Under the pieces are notes generated by a model. The model searched no databases, had not been told where the DNA came from, and saw only the letters and a list, made by a program, of their open reading frames with translations. The translations under genes were made by a program, and so were the position numbers. Positions 14,083 through 23,675 of a DNA stretch of 30,429 bases are shown in pieces (the first letter of the stretch is position 1; every line of letters begins with the position of its first letter). Origin of the DNA: Caulobacteraceae bacterium UBA5005 (GTDB taxonomy: Bacteria > Pseudomonadota > Alphaproteobacteria > Caulobacterales > Caulobacteraceae); contig DGYN01000013.1 of NCBI GenBank assembly GCA_002398405.1, positions 69,552-99,980 of the forward strand. The letters run 5' to 3'.

Positions 14083-14984
14083 CCGCCTCGACCCTCATCC
14101 CCGGGATGCGCGACGGTTCCAAGGACATGCAGGCGGTGGCCGGCCGCAGCCTGTGGGACGACGCCCGCCGCCGCCTGTTCCGCAACAGGCTCGCCGTCGC
14201 AGGCATGGCGGTCCTGGGGCTGCTGGTGCTGGCCGCGGCCATCGGCCCGTTCCTGGTCCCCTTCGCCTTTGATGAGGTGACCAAAACCGACGTCTATCTG
14301 AGGCCCCTGCAAAGTGGCCACCTGCTCGGCACCGACTACATCGGCCGGGACATGCTGGCTCGTATCCTTGTGGGCCTGCGGGTCTCGCTGGGCGTCGGCA
14401 TCACAGCGACCATCGTCTCCCTGGTGATCGGCATCGCCTACGGCGCGACGGCCGGCTTTATCGGAGGGCGGGTGGACGAGGGCATGATGCGCATCGTCGA
14501 CGTGCTCTACGCCCTGCCGTTCGTGTTTTTCGTCATCGTCCTGATGGTCGCCTTCGGCCGGAACATCTTCCTGATCTTCCTGGCCATTGGGGCGGTCGAG
14601 TGGCTGACCATGGCCAGGATCGTCCGCGGCCAGACCATCAGCCTGAAACAGGCCGAGTTCGTAGAGGCCGCCCGGGCCGCGGGCATGTCCGGCGCGGGGA
14701 TCGTCTTCCGCCACATCGTCCCCAATCTGCTTGGCCCCGTCGCGGTCTATGTGACCCTGACCATCCCGCAGGTGATCCTGCTGGAAAGCTTCCTCTCGTT
14801 CATCGGCATGGGCGTGCAGGAGCCGCTCACCTCGCTCGGCACCCTGATCAGCATCGGCGCAAACAATATGGAGTTGGCCACCTGGCTGCTGATCTGGCCG
14901 GCCCTGTTCATGGTCGTCCTTCTGATGAGTTTTAATTTCATCGGCGATGGCCTTCGCGACGCCATCGACCCGAAGGATCGCTGA
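14079..14984 (+). CDS. oppC: peptide/oligopeptide ABC transporter permease, OppC-like
   Basis: This encodes 301 residues starting in the ATGA overlap with oppB. OppC-type features are the N-terminal extension with SLWDDARRRLFRNRLAVAGM before the first helix, then the LGTDYIGRDMLARILVGLRVSL signature and six transmembrane helices. The EAA loop reads AEFVEAARAAGMSGAGIVFRH, followed by IVPNLLGPV. The C-terminus is FNFIGDGLRDAIDPKDR, as expected. It pairs with OppB. The stop TGA overlaps the oppA ATG by one base. Confidence 0.95.
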   Translation: MTASTLIPGMRDGSKDMQAVAGRSLWDDARRRLFRNRLAVAGMAVLGLLVLAAAIGPFLVPFAFDEVTKTDVYLRPLQSGHLLGTDYIGRDMLARILVGLRVSLGVGITATIVSLVIGIAYGATAGFIGGRVDEGMMRIVDVLYALPFVFFVIVLMVAFGRNIFLIFLAIGAVEWLTMARIVRGQTISLKQAEFVEAARAAGMSGAGIVFRHIVPNLLGPVAVYVTLTIPQVILLESFLSFIGMGVQEPLTSLGTLISIGANNMELATWLLIWPALFMVVLLMSFNFIGDGLRDAIDPKDR

Positions 14985-16603
14985 TGCGCTCGGCCCTCCT
15001 CCTCACAGCCCTCGCCGCCGCGTCCGTCCTGCTCGGCTGCGGCAGGGGCGAACAAAAGGCGGTCCGCGCGCCGTGCCCCAGCGGCGAAGCCTGTCTGGAG
15101 ATGGGCGTCGGGGCCGAGCCGACCAGCCTCGATCCGCACCGCAGCAGCGGCACCTGGGAGCGCCAGATCATCTCCGACATGCTGGTCGGCCTGACCGACG
15201 CCGACGCGGCCGGTGAGCCCGTGCCCGGCATGGCCACCCACTGGACGACCAGCGCTGACGCCCTGACCTGGACCTTCTTCCTGCGCGACGCCAAATGGTC
15301 CGACGGCGTGCCGGTGACGGCGGACGATTTCGTCGCCGGCCTGCGCCGCATCGTCAAACCCGAGCTTGCGGCCGAATACGCGGCGCTCGTCTATCCGATC
15401 AAGAACGCCGCCCCGATCAACGAAGGCAAGCTGCCGCCCGAACAGCTAGGCGTGCGGGCGATCGACCGGCGCACGGTGGAGATAACCCTGGAGCATCCGG
15501 CCCCGTATCTTCCCTACCTTTTGCTGCACCACGTGGCCTTCCCCGTGCCCAAGCACATGGTCGACAAATACGGCGACGACGACTGGATGAAGCCGGGCAA
15601 CTATGTCGCCAACGGCCCCTACAAGCTGGTTTCCTGGAGCCTGGGCGACCGGGTCGTGGTGGTGAAGAACCCGCTCTATTGGGAGGCGGACAAGCTGTGC
15701 TTCACTCGCATCCACTACTACCCGACCGAGGACCGCATCTCCGGCGAGCGCCAGGTGCTTTCCGGCACCCTCGATACCCACACCCCGCTGGTCCAGAACC
15801 GCATAGCCTATCTGCGCCGCGAATATCCGCAGTACCTGCGGACCCATCAGTCGCTCAGCACCCAGTACCTCTTTTTCAACAACACCCTGCCGATGTGGAA
15901 GGACAGGCGGGTGCGCCTCGCCCTTTCCATGGCGGTGGACCGGGACTTCATGACCACCAAGGTCCGCGGCATGGGCGAGCCGGCGGCCTATAGTTTCGTG
16001 CCGCCCGGGATGCCGAACTACACGCCTCTGCCACCGCCCGAGTGGGCGAGCTGGCCGCTGGAGAAACGCCAGGCGGAGGCCCGCAGGCTGCTCTCGGAGG
16101 CCGGCTACGGCCCCAAGAAACCGCTGAAGTTCGAGTTCATGATGCGCGGCTACGACCCGACGGGGACCTATGCCGCCGTCCAGGCCGACTGGAAGCAGAT
16201 CGGCGTCCAGGCGGTGCTCAACACTACCGAGACCCAGATCGCCTATCAGAACTATCAAATCCGCGACTACGTCTTTGGCGAGGCGGGCTGGGTCGCCGAT
16301 TTCCCCGATGCGATGAACTTCCTCTATCTGCTCGATTCAAAGACCGGGGCGCACAATTACGGGGGCTACAACAACCCGGCCTATGACGCCCTGCTTGCCC
16401 AGGCGAACCTTGAACCGGACGTCCAGAAGCGCGCGGCCATCCTGCGCCAGGCCGAGCAGCTGATGCTCGACGACATCCCGATCATCCCGCTGTTCACCTA
16501 TGTCACCTCGAACGTGACCAGCCCCAAGCTTTCCGGAATGGTTGAAAACCCCGGTGACACGCACCGGGCGCGGTACATGTGCAAGGCCGAGCTCAAGAAG
16601 TGA
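14984..16603 (+). CDS. oppA: periplasmic oligopeptide-binding lipoprotein, OppA-like (SBP family 5)
   Basis: This encodes 539 residues. A lipoprotein signal has hydrophobic residues 4-18 and lipobox LLGC (Cys19), so the protein is anchored by lipid facing the periplasm. The SBP-5 signature EPTSLDPHRSSGTWERQIIS lies near residue 44, then FFLRDAKWSDGVPVTADDFV. The late motif ETQIAYQNYQIRDYVFGEAG and a C-terminal DDIPIIPLFTYV are typical of OppA/MppA-like binders. It delivers peptides to OppBC. AAGGA sits 6 bases before the ATG. The 3' end overlaps the first DUF1801 gene as GTGA, so the operon continues. Confidence 0.94.
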   Translation: MRSALLLTALAAASVLLGCGRGEQKAVRAPCPSGEACLEMGVGAEPTSLDPHRSSGTWERQIISDMLVGLTDADAAGEPVPGMATHWTTSADALTWTFFLRDAKWSDGVPVTADDFVAGLRRIVKPELAAEYAALVYPIKNAAPINEGKLPPEQLGVRAIDRRTVEITLEHPAPYLPYLLLHHVAFPVPKHMVDKYGDDDWMKPGNYVANGPYKLVSWSLGDRVVVVKNPLYWEADKLCFTRIHYYPTEDRISGERQVLSGTLDTHTPLVQNRIAYLRREYPQYLRTHQSLSTQYLFFNNTLPMWKDRRVRLALSMAVDRDFMTTKVRGMGEPAAYSFVPPGMPNYTPLPPPEWASWPLEKRQAEARRLLSEAGYGPKKPLKFEFMMRGYDPTGTYAAVQADWKQIGVQAVLNTTETQIAYQNYQIRDYVFGEAGWVADFPDAMNFLYLLDSKTGAHNYGGYNNPAYDALLAQANLEPDVQKRAAILRQAEQLMLDDIPIIPLFTYVTSNVTSPKLSGMVENPGDTHRARYMCKAELKK

Positions 16604-16998
16604 CCAAGCTTCTCTCCGGCGGCAATCCACAGATCGCCAAGGGCTACGGCGACGGGCCGGTCAAGGCCTATGTCGCCGCCATGCCTGGCTGGAAGAGCGC
16701 GGTGGGCGAGAAACTCGACGCGCTGATCGCGAAGATCGTTCCGGGGGTCGAGAAGGCGGTCAAATGGAACTCGCCCTTCTATGGGAAGGAACGGGACAGC
16801 TGGTTCCTGACCTACCATTGCTACGACCGGTACATAAAGATCGGCTTCTTCCGCGGAAGTTCCATGGACCCCCCGCCGCCGGTCTCCTCCAAGCACCCGG
16901 AGATGCGCTATTTCCACATCCACGAAGGGGATGAGCTGGACGCACAGCTCGCCGGCTGGATCAAACAGGCGAGCCGATTGCCGGGGGAGCGGATGTGA
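16600..16998 (+). CDS. DUF1801 domain protein (first of two)
   Basis: This encodes 132 residues from a GTG overlapping the oppA stop (GTGA); an earlier in-frame GTG at 16579 is less likely because it lies deeper in oppA. The DUF1801/YdhG-like fold is indicated by PVKAYVAAMPGWKSAVGEKL, then VEKAVKWNSPFYG and a buried aromatic core (WFLTYHCYDRYIKIGFFRG). The His-rich RYFHIHEGDELD near the C-terminus is notable. Family members are small alpha/beta proteins, some annotated iron-chaperone-like after the frataxin fold, but none has a firm enzymatic role. It is followed, with a second GTGA overlap, by a paralogous gene. Confidence 0.85.
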   Translation: MTKLLSGGNPQIAKGYGDGPVKAYVAAMPGWKSAVGEKLDALIAKIVPGVEKAVKWNSPFYGKERDSWFLTYHCYDRYIKIGFFRGSSMDPPPPVSSKHPEMRYFHIHEGDELDAQLAGWIKQASRLPGERM

Positions 16999-17372
16999 GA
17001 AAGCTGCAACCCGGTGAGACGGCGGCCGAGCTGATCGACGCCAAGATCGCCGTTCTGAACGACTGGCGGGGCGAGACCCTGGCGCGGGTGCGGCGGCTCA
17101 TTCTCGAGGCCGACCCGAACATCGTCGAGGAATGGAAATGGGGCGGGCCGGTGTGGTCCCGCGGCGGCATCATCTGCACCGGCGAGACCTATAAGGCGGC
17201 GGTGAAGACGACCTTCGCGCGGGGCGCGGCGCTGGCCGATCCCAAGGGCCTGTTCAACTCCAGCCTCGACGGCGGGGTTCGGCGTGCGATCGATTTCCGG
17301 CAAGGCGAGGCGATCGACGAAGCGGCGTTCAAGGCGCTGATCCGCGCCGCCGTGGCGTTGAACGCCGGCTAG
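16995..17372 (+). CDS. DUF1801 domain protein (second of two)
   Basis: This encodes 125 residues starting with a GTG in the GTGA overlap with the first DUF1801 gene. The domain features are RGETLARVRRLILEADPNIV, the EEWKWGGPVWSRGG core (equivalent to VKWNSPFYG in the neighbour) and a C-terminal helix AIDEAAFKALIRAAVALN. Sequence identity to the upstream copy looks low, so these are old paralogues or a heterodimer rather than a recent duplication. The TAG stop shares CTAG with the stop of the convergent membrane-protein gene. Function is unknown; its place behind oppBCA may be only transcriptional. Confidence 0.87.
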   Translation: MRKLQPGETAAELIDAKIAVLNDWRGETLARVRRLILEADPNIVEEWKWGGPVWSRGGIICTGETYKAAVKTTFARGAALADPKGLFNSSLDGGVRRAIDFRQGEAIDEAAFKALIRAAVALNAG

Positions 17373-17709
17373 CCCCTCAGGAGCATCAGGCCCCAGAGGC
17401 TGAGCGCGGTCAGGCCGACATTGAGCATGGCGCGGGTGTAGAGGCGCTCCGGCGCAACGATCAGGGCGGCTGTGAGACCCGCGCCCGCCGCGACCGCCGC
17501 GACGATACAGGCCTGCATGGCGAGCGGCAGGGTCCCATCGCCGATCAGGACCCTGCCATAGGCCGTCCACCAGTCGATGAGGCCCATCTTGAAAAGGGTG
17601 TAGGCGCCCAGGGCCAGCACCGGCGGCAGGAAGGCGGCGAACAGGCCGATGTGGAGGATCAGGCGGGCCGTTTCCTCGCGGTCGTGAGGGTGAGCATCGG
17701 CATCGGCGG

Positions 17710-17713
<4 letters not shown>
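17369..17713 (-). CDS. three-helix membrane protein after the acyl-CoA ligase
   Basis: This encodes 114 residues with an acidic/His N-terminus (MTADADAHPHDREE). Hydrophobic helices lie at about 18-44, 64-86 and 92-112. I do not recognise the family. The ATG overlaps the ligase stop as ATGA, so the two are coupled. The stop shares CTAG with the second DUF1801 gene. It is probably an inner-membrane accessory of the same transcription unit. Confidence 0.65.
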
Positions 17714-19356
<1,643 letters not shown>

Positions 19357-19414
19357 GGCAGCGTCCCCTTGTCTCAATAACAATGCCAGACCCTAGAATT
19401 TCGGGTCGCGCAAG

Positions 19415-19527
19415 GCAACGCGCGCCGCGGAGCGCGTTGCGCAAAAGTGGACGCCGGTTTTGCGATAACCACGCGCTCCAATGTTGGGATTCGGAGCAGG
19501 ATGAAGCCGTCCGACTTCATCCTGCTC
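19415..19527. repeat. triple-hairpin intergenic mosaic element (RIME-like)
   Basis: Three consecutive hairpins are present. GCAACGCGC/GCGCGTTGC (19415-19440) has an 8-base loop. CGCAAAA/TTTTGCG (19440-19464) surrounds the core AAAAGTGGACGCCGGTTTT. GAGCAGGATGAAG/CTTCATCCTGCTC (19494-19527) is a 13-bp perfect stem with an 8-base loop that ends inside the pdxH stop. The AAAAGTGG..CCGGTTTT core is reminiscent of the RIME-type mosaic repeats described in Rhizobium. The last hairpin may also terminate pdxH. Confidence 0.6.
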
Positions 19528-20194
19528 AGGGGAAGAGCCGGCTCGTGGTCCATCCGGACCCGTTCTGCACAAACAGGACGCGCTCATGCAGGCGGAAGGG
19601 CCGGTCGCGCCAGAATTCGATCTCCTGGGGGATCAGGCGGAACCCGGACCAGTGCGGCGGGCGGGGCGGGGCCGATAGGCCGAACTTTAGGGCGAACTCG
19701 GCGACGCGTTTTTCGAGCGCGAGCGGGGATTCGAGCGGGCGCGACTGGTCAGACGCCCAGGCGCCGATCTGGCTGCCCCTCGCGCGGGTCGCGAAATAGG
19801 CGTCGGCCTCGGCGTCGGAGACCCGTTCCACCGCCCCTCTGATTCGCACCTGGCGGCGCAGGGACTTCCAATGGAAGAGGAGGGCGGCTTTGGGGTGGGC
19901 GGCGAGTTCGCGGCCCTTTGCGCTTTCCAGATTGGTGAAAAAGGTGAAGCCGCCCGGGCCAAAGTCCTTCAGTAGCACCATGCGCACATCCGGCAGGCCG
20001 GCATCATCGACGGTGGCGAGCGCCATGCCATTGGGATCGTTGGGTTCTTTGGCCTTCGCATCCTCGAACCAGGCGGCGAAAAGGGTGAAAGGCTCATTGC
20101 CCGGGGCCAGCGGAGCGGCATCCTGGTCGCTGCGATAATCGGCCTCGCCCGGCGATGGTGGTATCTGGCTGTTGCGGCTCATGAGAACCATCAT
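19526..20194 (-). CDS. pdxH: pyridoxine/pyridoxamine 5'-phosphate oxidase
   Basis: This encodes about 222 residues if translation starts at the ATGATG near 20194, which has AGGATCAG upstream. A longer start at 20233 would touch the divergent J-protein gene and looks unlikely. PdxH oxidises PNP or PMP to PLP using FMN, the last step of vitamin B6 synthesis and salvage. Motifs include NGMALATVDDAGLPDVRMVLLKD (FMN binding), FTFFTNLESAKGRELAAHP, the SLRRQVRIRG strand, ARGSQIGAWASDQSRPL and the C-terminal WRDRPFRLHER. An intact hairpin (13-bp stem) sits directly at the stop. Confidence 0.95.
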   Translation of the reverse strand: MMVLMSRNSQIPPSPGEADYRSDQDAAPLAPGNEPFTLFAAWFEDAKAKEPNDPNGMALATVDDAGLPDVRMVLLKDFGPGGFTFFTNLESAKGRELAAHPKAALLFHWKSLRRQVRIRGAVERVSDAEADAYFATRARGSQIGAWASDQSRPLESPLALEKRVAEFALKFGLSAPPRPPHWSGFRLIPQEIEFWRDRPFRLHERVLFVQNGSGWTTSRLFP

Positions 20195-20233
20195 AGACTG
20201 ATCCTGCGCGTAAGGGAGGGATGGGCCCCGCAT

Positions 20234-20917
20234 ATGGGCATGATGAGCACCGACCAGGCCCGGCGGCTGCTAGGCGTCTCCCTCGGGGCGACGGCCGATC
20301 AGTTGCGCATCGCCTATCGCTCGGCCCTCAAGCGCGCCCACCCGGATCACGGCGGCACCGAGGAAAAGCTTCGGCTGATCCTTGAGGCTCACCAGATGCT
20401 CACTGAAAAGCCCGAGGTTTCGACCCGGCGGCGCAGCGCCAATACCGCGCCGGTGGGCAACAAGCTGACCATCACCCCGGTTCAGGCCGTGGTCGGCGGG
20501 CGGCTGGAAACCCGGCTGCCGGACGGGCGGCGCGTGGCCATCACCCTGCCCGCCGGCCTTCGTCAGGGGGACCGTATCGCCCTGCAGGGGCTGGTGTGCT
20601 CGATCTCGATCAAGGGGCGGCCGGAACTCTTCGTCAGCGGCAACGACATCTGCATGGTGGTCAAAACCACGGCCGAGGTTCTGCGCGAGGGCGGCCGCCT
20701 GCAGATCAAGACCCCCATGGGGCCACGAGCGGTCTGGGCGCCCAGGCCTCAACCGGGCTCCAACGGCATCATCCGCATCGCCGGCCAGGGCCTGCCGCCG
20801 AACGGGCGGCACCGGCAGGGCTCGCTGATCTTGAAGCTGGTGGCCGAGAAGGGCCCCAAGGAAGAGCGCGCCGGGAGCCGGGCGAAGGCCAAGACCAAGG
20901 ATTGGGCGGCGGCTTAG
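20234..20917 (+). CDS. J-domain protein with DnaJ C-terminal domain, no zinc finger
   Basis: This encodes 227 residues. The J domain lies at about 5-60, with the essential HPD motif at His36-Pro37-Asp38 in RAHPDHGG, the contact that stimulates DnaK ATPase. A short basic linker (STRRRSANTAPVG) follows, then one or two DnaJ C-terminal beta-barrel repeats (TITPVQAVVGGRLETRLPDG and later IRIAGQGLPPNGRHRQGSLI). There are no Gly/Phe-rich region or CXXCXGXG zinc repeats, so it is not canonical DnaJ but a CbpA-like or specialised co-chaperone. The ATG at 20234 is followed by two more in-frame Met codons at 20240 and 20243. GGGAGGG is 13 bases upstream, which would suit the later starts only poorly. 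It precedes aroC by 37 bases. Confidence 0.87.
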   Translation: MGMMSTDQARRLLGVSLGATADQLRIAYRSALKRAHPDHGGTEEKLRLILEAHQMLTEKPEVSTRRRSANTAPVGNKLTITPVQAVVGGRLETRLPDGRRVAITLPAGLRQGDRIALQGLVCSISIKGRPELFVSGNDICMVVKTTAEVLREGGRLQIKTPMGPRAVWAPRPQPGSNGIIRIAGQGLPPNGRHRQGSLILKLVAEKGPKEERAGSRAKAKTKDWAAA

Positions 20918-20954
20918 GTTTGTCGCATCGGCGCGCCTGCGCTAAAGCTCCCCC

Positions 20955-22028
20955 ATGTCGCACAACACCTTCGGGCATCTCTTCCGCGTCACCACCTGGG
21001 GCGAAAGCCATGGGCCGGCGTTGGGCTGTGTGGTCGACGGCTGTCCTCCGGGGATCGCGCTGACGGCGCATGAGCTGCAGGTGTTCCTCGACCGGCGCCG
21101 GCCGGGAGGCTCGAAGTTCGTCACCCAGCGGCAGGAGGCCGATGCTGTGAAGATCCTCTCCGGGGTCTTCGAGGACGTGACCACGGGCACGCCGATCAGC
21201 CTGATGATCGAAAACACCGACCAGCGGTCCAAGGACTATTCGGAGATCGCCAAGCAGTACCGGCCCGGCCACGCCGACTTCACCTATATCGCCAAATACG
21301 GCCTGCGCGACTATCGCGGCGGCGGCCGGTCCTCGGCGCGGGAAACCGCCGCGCGGGTGGCGGCGGGCGGGGTGGCGCGCAAGGTGCTGGGCGACGGCGT
21401 CGTCATTCAGGCCGCCGTGGTCCAGATCGGGCCGCACAAGGTCGACCGTTCGAAATGGGACTGGGCGGAGACGCACAACAACCCCTTCTGGTGTCCGGAT
21501 CACAAGACCGCCGAGCTTTGGGCGGAATATCTCGAAGGCATCCGCAAGGCGGGGTCCTCGGTCGGCGCGGTTGTCGAGGTCCAGGCCGAGGGCGTCCCGG
21601 CCGGCTGGGGGGCGCCGATCTATGGCAAGCTCGACGGCGAGATCGCCGGCGCGATGATGTCGATCAATGCGGTCAAGGGTGTGGAGATTGGCGCGGGCTT
21701 TGGATCCGCCGAACTGACCGGCGAGGAAAACGCCGACGAGATCCGCCAGGGCAATGACGGCCCGATTTTCCTGTCGAACCATGCGGGCGGGGTGCTCGGC
21801 GGCATTTCCTCAGGCCAGCCGGTGGTGGCGCGCATCGCGTTCAAACCGACGTCCTCGATCCTCACCCCCAGGCGCTCCATCGATCAGGATGGGCAGGAGG
21901 TCGAACTGCGCACCAAGGGCCGCCACGATCCGTGCGTGGGCATCCGCGGGACGCCGGTGGTCGAGGCGATGATGGCCTGTGTTCTCGCCGACGCGAAGCT
22001 GCGGCATCGCGGTCAAACTGGATCGTAA
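20955..22028 (+). CDS. aroC: chorismate synthase
   Basis: This encodes 357 residues. It should convert EPSP to chorismate, the last shikimate-pathway step, using reduced FMN. The signatures GESHGPALGCVVDGCPPG (residues 16-33), RPGHADFTYIAKYGLRDYRG then GGRSSARETAARVAAGG, and the C-terminal KPTSSI, RGRHDPC-like RTKGRHDPCVGIRGTPVVEA are all intact. The length is normal for the class. The start ATG lies 37 bases after the J-protein stop and the two are probably co-transcribed. A short pyrimidine-rich stretch precedes it, with no strong Shine-Dalgarno. Confidence 0.97.
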   Translation: MSHNTFGHLFRVTTWGESHGPALGCVVDGCPPGIALTAHELQVFLDRRRPGGSKFVTQRQEADAVKILSGVFEDVTTGTPISLMIENTDQRSKDYSEIAKQYRPGHADFTYIAKYGLRDYRGGGRSSARETAARVAAGGVARKVLGDGVVIQAAVVQIGPHKVDRSKWDWAETHNNPFWCPDHKTAELWAEYLEGIRKAGSSVGAVVEVQAEGVPAGWGAPIYGKLDGEIAGAMMSINAVKGVEIGAGFGSAELTGEENADEIRQGNDGPIFLSNHAGGVLGGISSGQPVVARIAFKPTSSILTPRRSIDQDGQEVELRTKGRHDPCVGIRGTPVVEAMMACVLADAKLRHRGQTGS

Positions 22029-22071
22029 CCGCACCAGTTGCAATTGATCAGAGAGGTCCTATATCTCCGCC

Positions 22072-22770
22072 ATGATCGAACGCAGACCCTTTGAGACCCT
22101 CGGCCACGCCGACCACGGCTGGCTGAACGCGCGCCATCATTTCTCCTTCGCCAGCTGGTACGACCCCTCCCGCATGGGCTGGGGCGCGATCCGGGTGTGG
22201 AACGACGATGAGATTGGGCCCAAGTCCGGTTTCCCGCCGCATCCGCACGCCGACATGGAGATCATCACCTATGTCCGCACCGGAGCCATCACCCACCAGG
22301 ACTCCATGGGAAACGAGGGCCGCACCGGCGCGGGCGATGTCCAGGTAATGAGCGCGGGCGCGGGCGTGCGCCACGCCGAGTACAATCTCGAGGACGAGAC
22401 CACGACCCTGTTCCAGATCTGGATCGAGCCCAAGGCCCGAGGCGGCCTGCCGTCCTGGGGCGCCAAGCCCTTTCCCAAGGGCGACCGGTCGGGAAAGTTC
22501 GTGGCCCTGGCCTCCGGCTTTTCCGGCGATGGCGACGCGCTTCCGATCCGCACCGACGCCCGTGTGCTTGGCGCGACCCTGAAGGCGGGAGAGACCACCA
22601 CCTATCCGCTAAATCCATCGCGCCACGCCTATCTGGTGGCGAGCCAGGGAGAACTGGATGTGGGTGGCGTGCGGCTTTCGCCGCGCGACGGCGCCGCCAT
22701 CACCGGGGAAAACGAACTGGTGGTCACCGCCATCTCGGACGCGGAAGTCGTATTGGTTGATGCGCCTTAG
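22072..22770 (+). CDS. pirin-family protein (YhhW-like, possible quercetin dioxygenase)
   Basis: This encodes 232 residues forming a bicupin. The iron-binding set of pirins is present: His57, His59, His101 and Glu103 in HPHADMEIITYV and MSAGAGVRHAEYN. The ETTTLFQIWIEP stretch and DGAAITGE near the end match YhhW-type quercetinases; pirins also act as regulators in some bacteria. The length of 232 is typical. It lies 43 bases after aroC and closes the transcription unit, ending at an intrinsic terminator one base past the stop. Confidence 0.93.
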   Translation: MIERRPFETLGHADHGWLNARHHFSFASWYDPSRMGWGAIRVWNDDEIGPKSGFPPHPHADMEIITYVRTGAITHQDSMGNEGRTGAGDVQVMSAGAGVRHAEYNLEDETTTLFQIWIEPKARGGLPSWGAKPFPKGDRSGKFVALASGFSGDGDALPIRTDARVLGATLKAGETTTYPLNPSRHAYLVASQGELDVGGVRLSPRDGAAITGENELVVTAISDAEVVLVDAP

Positions 22771-22792
22771 GCAACCTTACAAGGTTGCTTTT
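22771..22792 (+). terminator. intrinsic terminator of the aroC-pirin unit
   Basis: GCAACCT (22771-22777), loop TTACA-like, and AGGTTGC (22782-22788) are followed by TTTT (22789-22792). It begins directly after the pirin stop TAG. It is the clearest Rho-independent terminator in the window. Confidence 0.8.
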
Positions 22793-22809
22793 CGCCACGC
22801 CGTTTCCAC

Positions 22810-22839
22810 TTGACGTCAGGTAAACGACGTTCCTATTGA
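22810..22839 (+). promoter_or_regulatory. candidate promoter of the response regulator gene
   Basis: TTGACG (22810-22815), 18 bases, and TATTGA (22834-22839) lie after the pirin terminator, upstream of both TTG starts considered for the response regulator. ACGTC/GACGT inside the spacer is a partial dyad and could bind a regulator. Confidence 0.4.
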
Positions 22840-22917
22840 GCCCCGCCTCGCATAGCGGCGTTCTTGAAAAGGAGCGTCGCGCGGGCTCTCTCGCACCCAC
22901 GAACGCAGGCCCCGCCC

Positions 22918-23424
22918 TTGTCGTTTGAGACCCTGAAACTCCTGCTGGTGGACGACAACCAGCACATGCGCGTTCTCCTCACAGAGATTCTGCGCGCCGC
23001 GGGCGTGCGCAAGATCGTTCAGGCGGCCGACGGCATGGAAGCCATGGAGCTGATGCGCCGTCAGACCATCGACATCATCCTCACCGACCTTTCCATGGCG
23101 CCCATGGACGGCGTCGATTTCGTACGCCTGCTGCGCCACGCTCCGGATAGTCCCGCCCCCTATTGCCCGGTGATCATGATCAGCGGTCACACCACCCTTA
23201 GGCGCATCTCCGACGCGCGCGACGCCGGGGTGAACGAGTTCCTCTCAAAACCGGTGACGGTGCGGGGCGTCCTGGGGCGCCTTACTCAGATCATCGAACA
23301 CCCCCGGCCCTTCATCCGCTCGAACGACTATTTCGGCCCGGACCGCCGGCGGCATCAGAACCCGAACTACAGCGGTCCCCGGCGGCGGTCGCTCGAAGGC
23401 CCGCTGGCCACGGTGCTGGATTAG
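22918..23424 (+). CDS. single-domain response regulator (CheY-like) with basic tail
   Basis: This encodes 168 residues from the TTG at 22918 (MSFETLKLLLVDDNQHMR). A longer TTG start at 22864 adds 18 residues and is the alternative. The receiver domain is intact: Asp12-Asp13, phospho-acceptor Asp57 in DIILTDLSM, Ser in MISGHTTLRR and Lys in FLSKPVT. The C-terminal 45 residues are not a DNA-binding domain but a basic tail with FGPDRRRHQNPNY and SGPRRRS. Such tails occur in an alphaproteobacterial group of CheY-like proteins. It is probably a signalling relay rather than a direct transcription factor. No cognate kinase is adjacent; a degenerate kinase lies 2 kb away. Confidence 0.88.
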   Translation: MSFETLKLLLVDDNQHMRVLLTEILRAAGVRKIVQAADGMEAMELMRRQTIDIILTDLSMAPMDGVDFVRLLRHAPDSPAPYCPVIMISGHTTLRRISDARDAGVNEFLSKPVTVRGVLGRLTQIIEHPRPFIRSNDYFGPDRRRHQNPNYSGPRRRSLEGPLATVLD

Positions 23425-23483
23425 CCACCTTTTGGAGATAAATGGCCCTTAGACTCTTCCGGGAATTTGGGGAGTTAAGCGTC

Positions 23484-23675
23484 ATGCGCCTTCGATCTGT
23501 CGCCATTTTGGGCCTTCTGGCCGCCACGGGCCTTGCCCTGCAGGGCTGCCTGGCCATGGCCGTGGGCGGCGCGGCTGTCGGCGCCACGGGCGCCGTGGTC
23601 GGCGGAACCATCAAGGGCGGCGCGGCGCTTGGCCGGGCGGTGATCCCGGGCGATAGCCGCAAGGATCGGGACTAA
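23484..23675 (+). CDS. small glycine-zipper lipoprotein
   Basis: This encodes 63 residues from ATG at 23484, with GGGGAG upstream (a more distal in-frame ATG at 23442 is disfavoured). The signal is MRLRSVAILGLLAATGLALQ, then GCL, giving a lipobox LQGC. The mature part is a Gly/Ala zipper (GGAAVGATGAVVGGTIKGGAALG), then a charged tail (RKDRD). Such small lipoproteins are membrane-inserting or structural; the function is unknown. Its stop TAA overlaps the queD stop as CTAA. Confidence 0.7.
   Translation: MRLRSVAILGLLAATGLALQGCLAMAVGGAAVGATGAVVGGTIKGGAALGRAVIPGDSRKDRD

Noticed and set aside
19393..19587. A 64-codon minus-strand open frame across the triple-hairpin repeat
   Set aside because: It crosses the palindromic element and the end of pdxH in another frame; no domain or Shine-Dalgarno.
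20769..21782. A 337-codon minus-strand open frame over aroC
   Set aside because: Antisense to aroC, an essential gene with all motifs intact; no independent support.
22864..22917. N-terminal extension of the response regulator from the upstream TTG
   Set aside because: The extra 18 residues are Arg/Pro-rich and precede the normal start of the receiver fold; the later TTG fits family length better, although neither has a strong Shine-Dalgarno.
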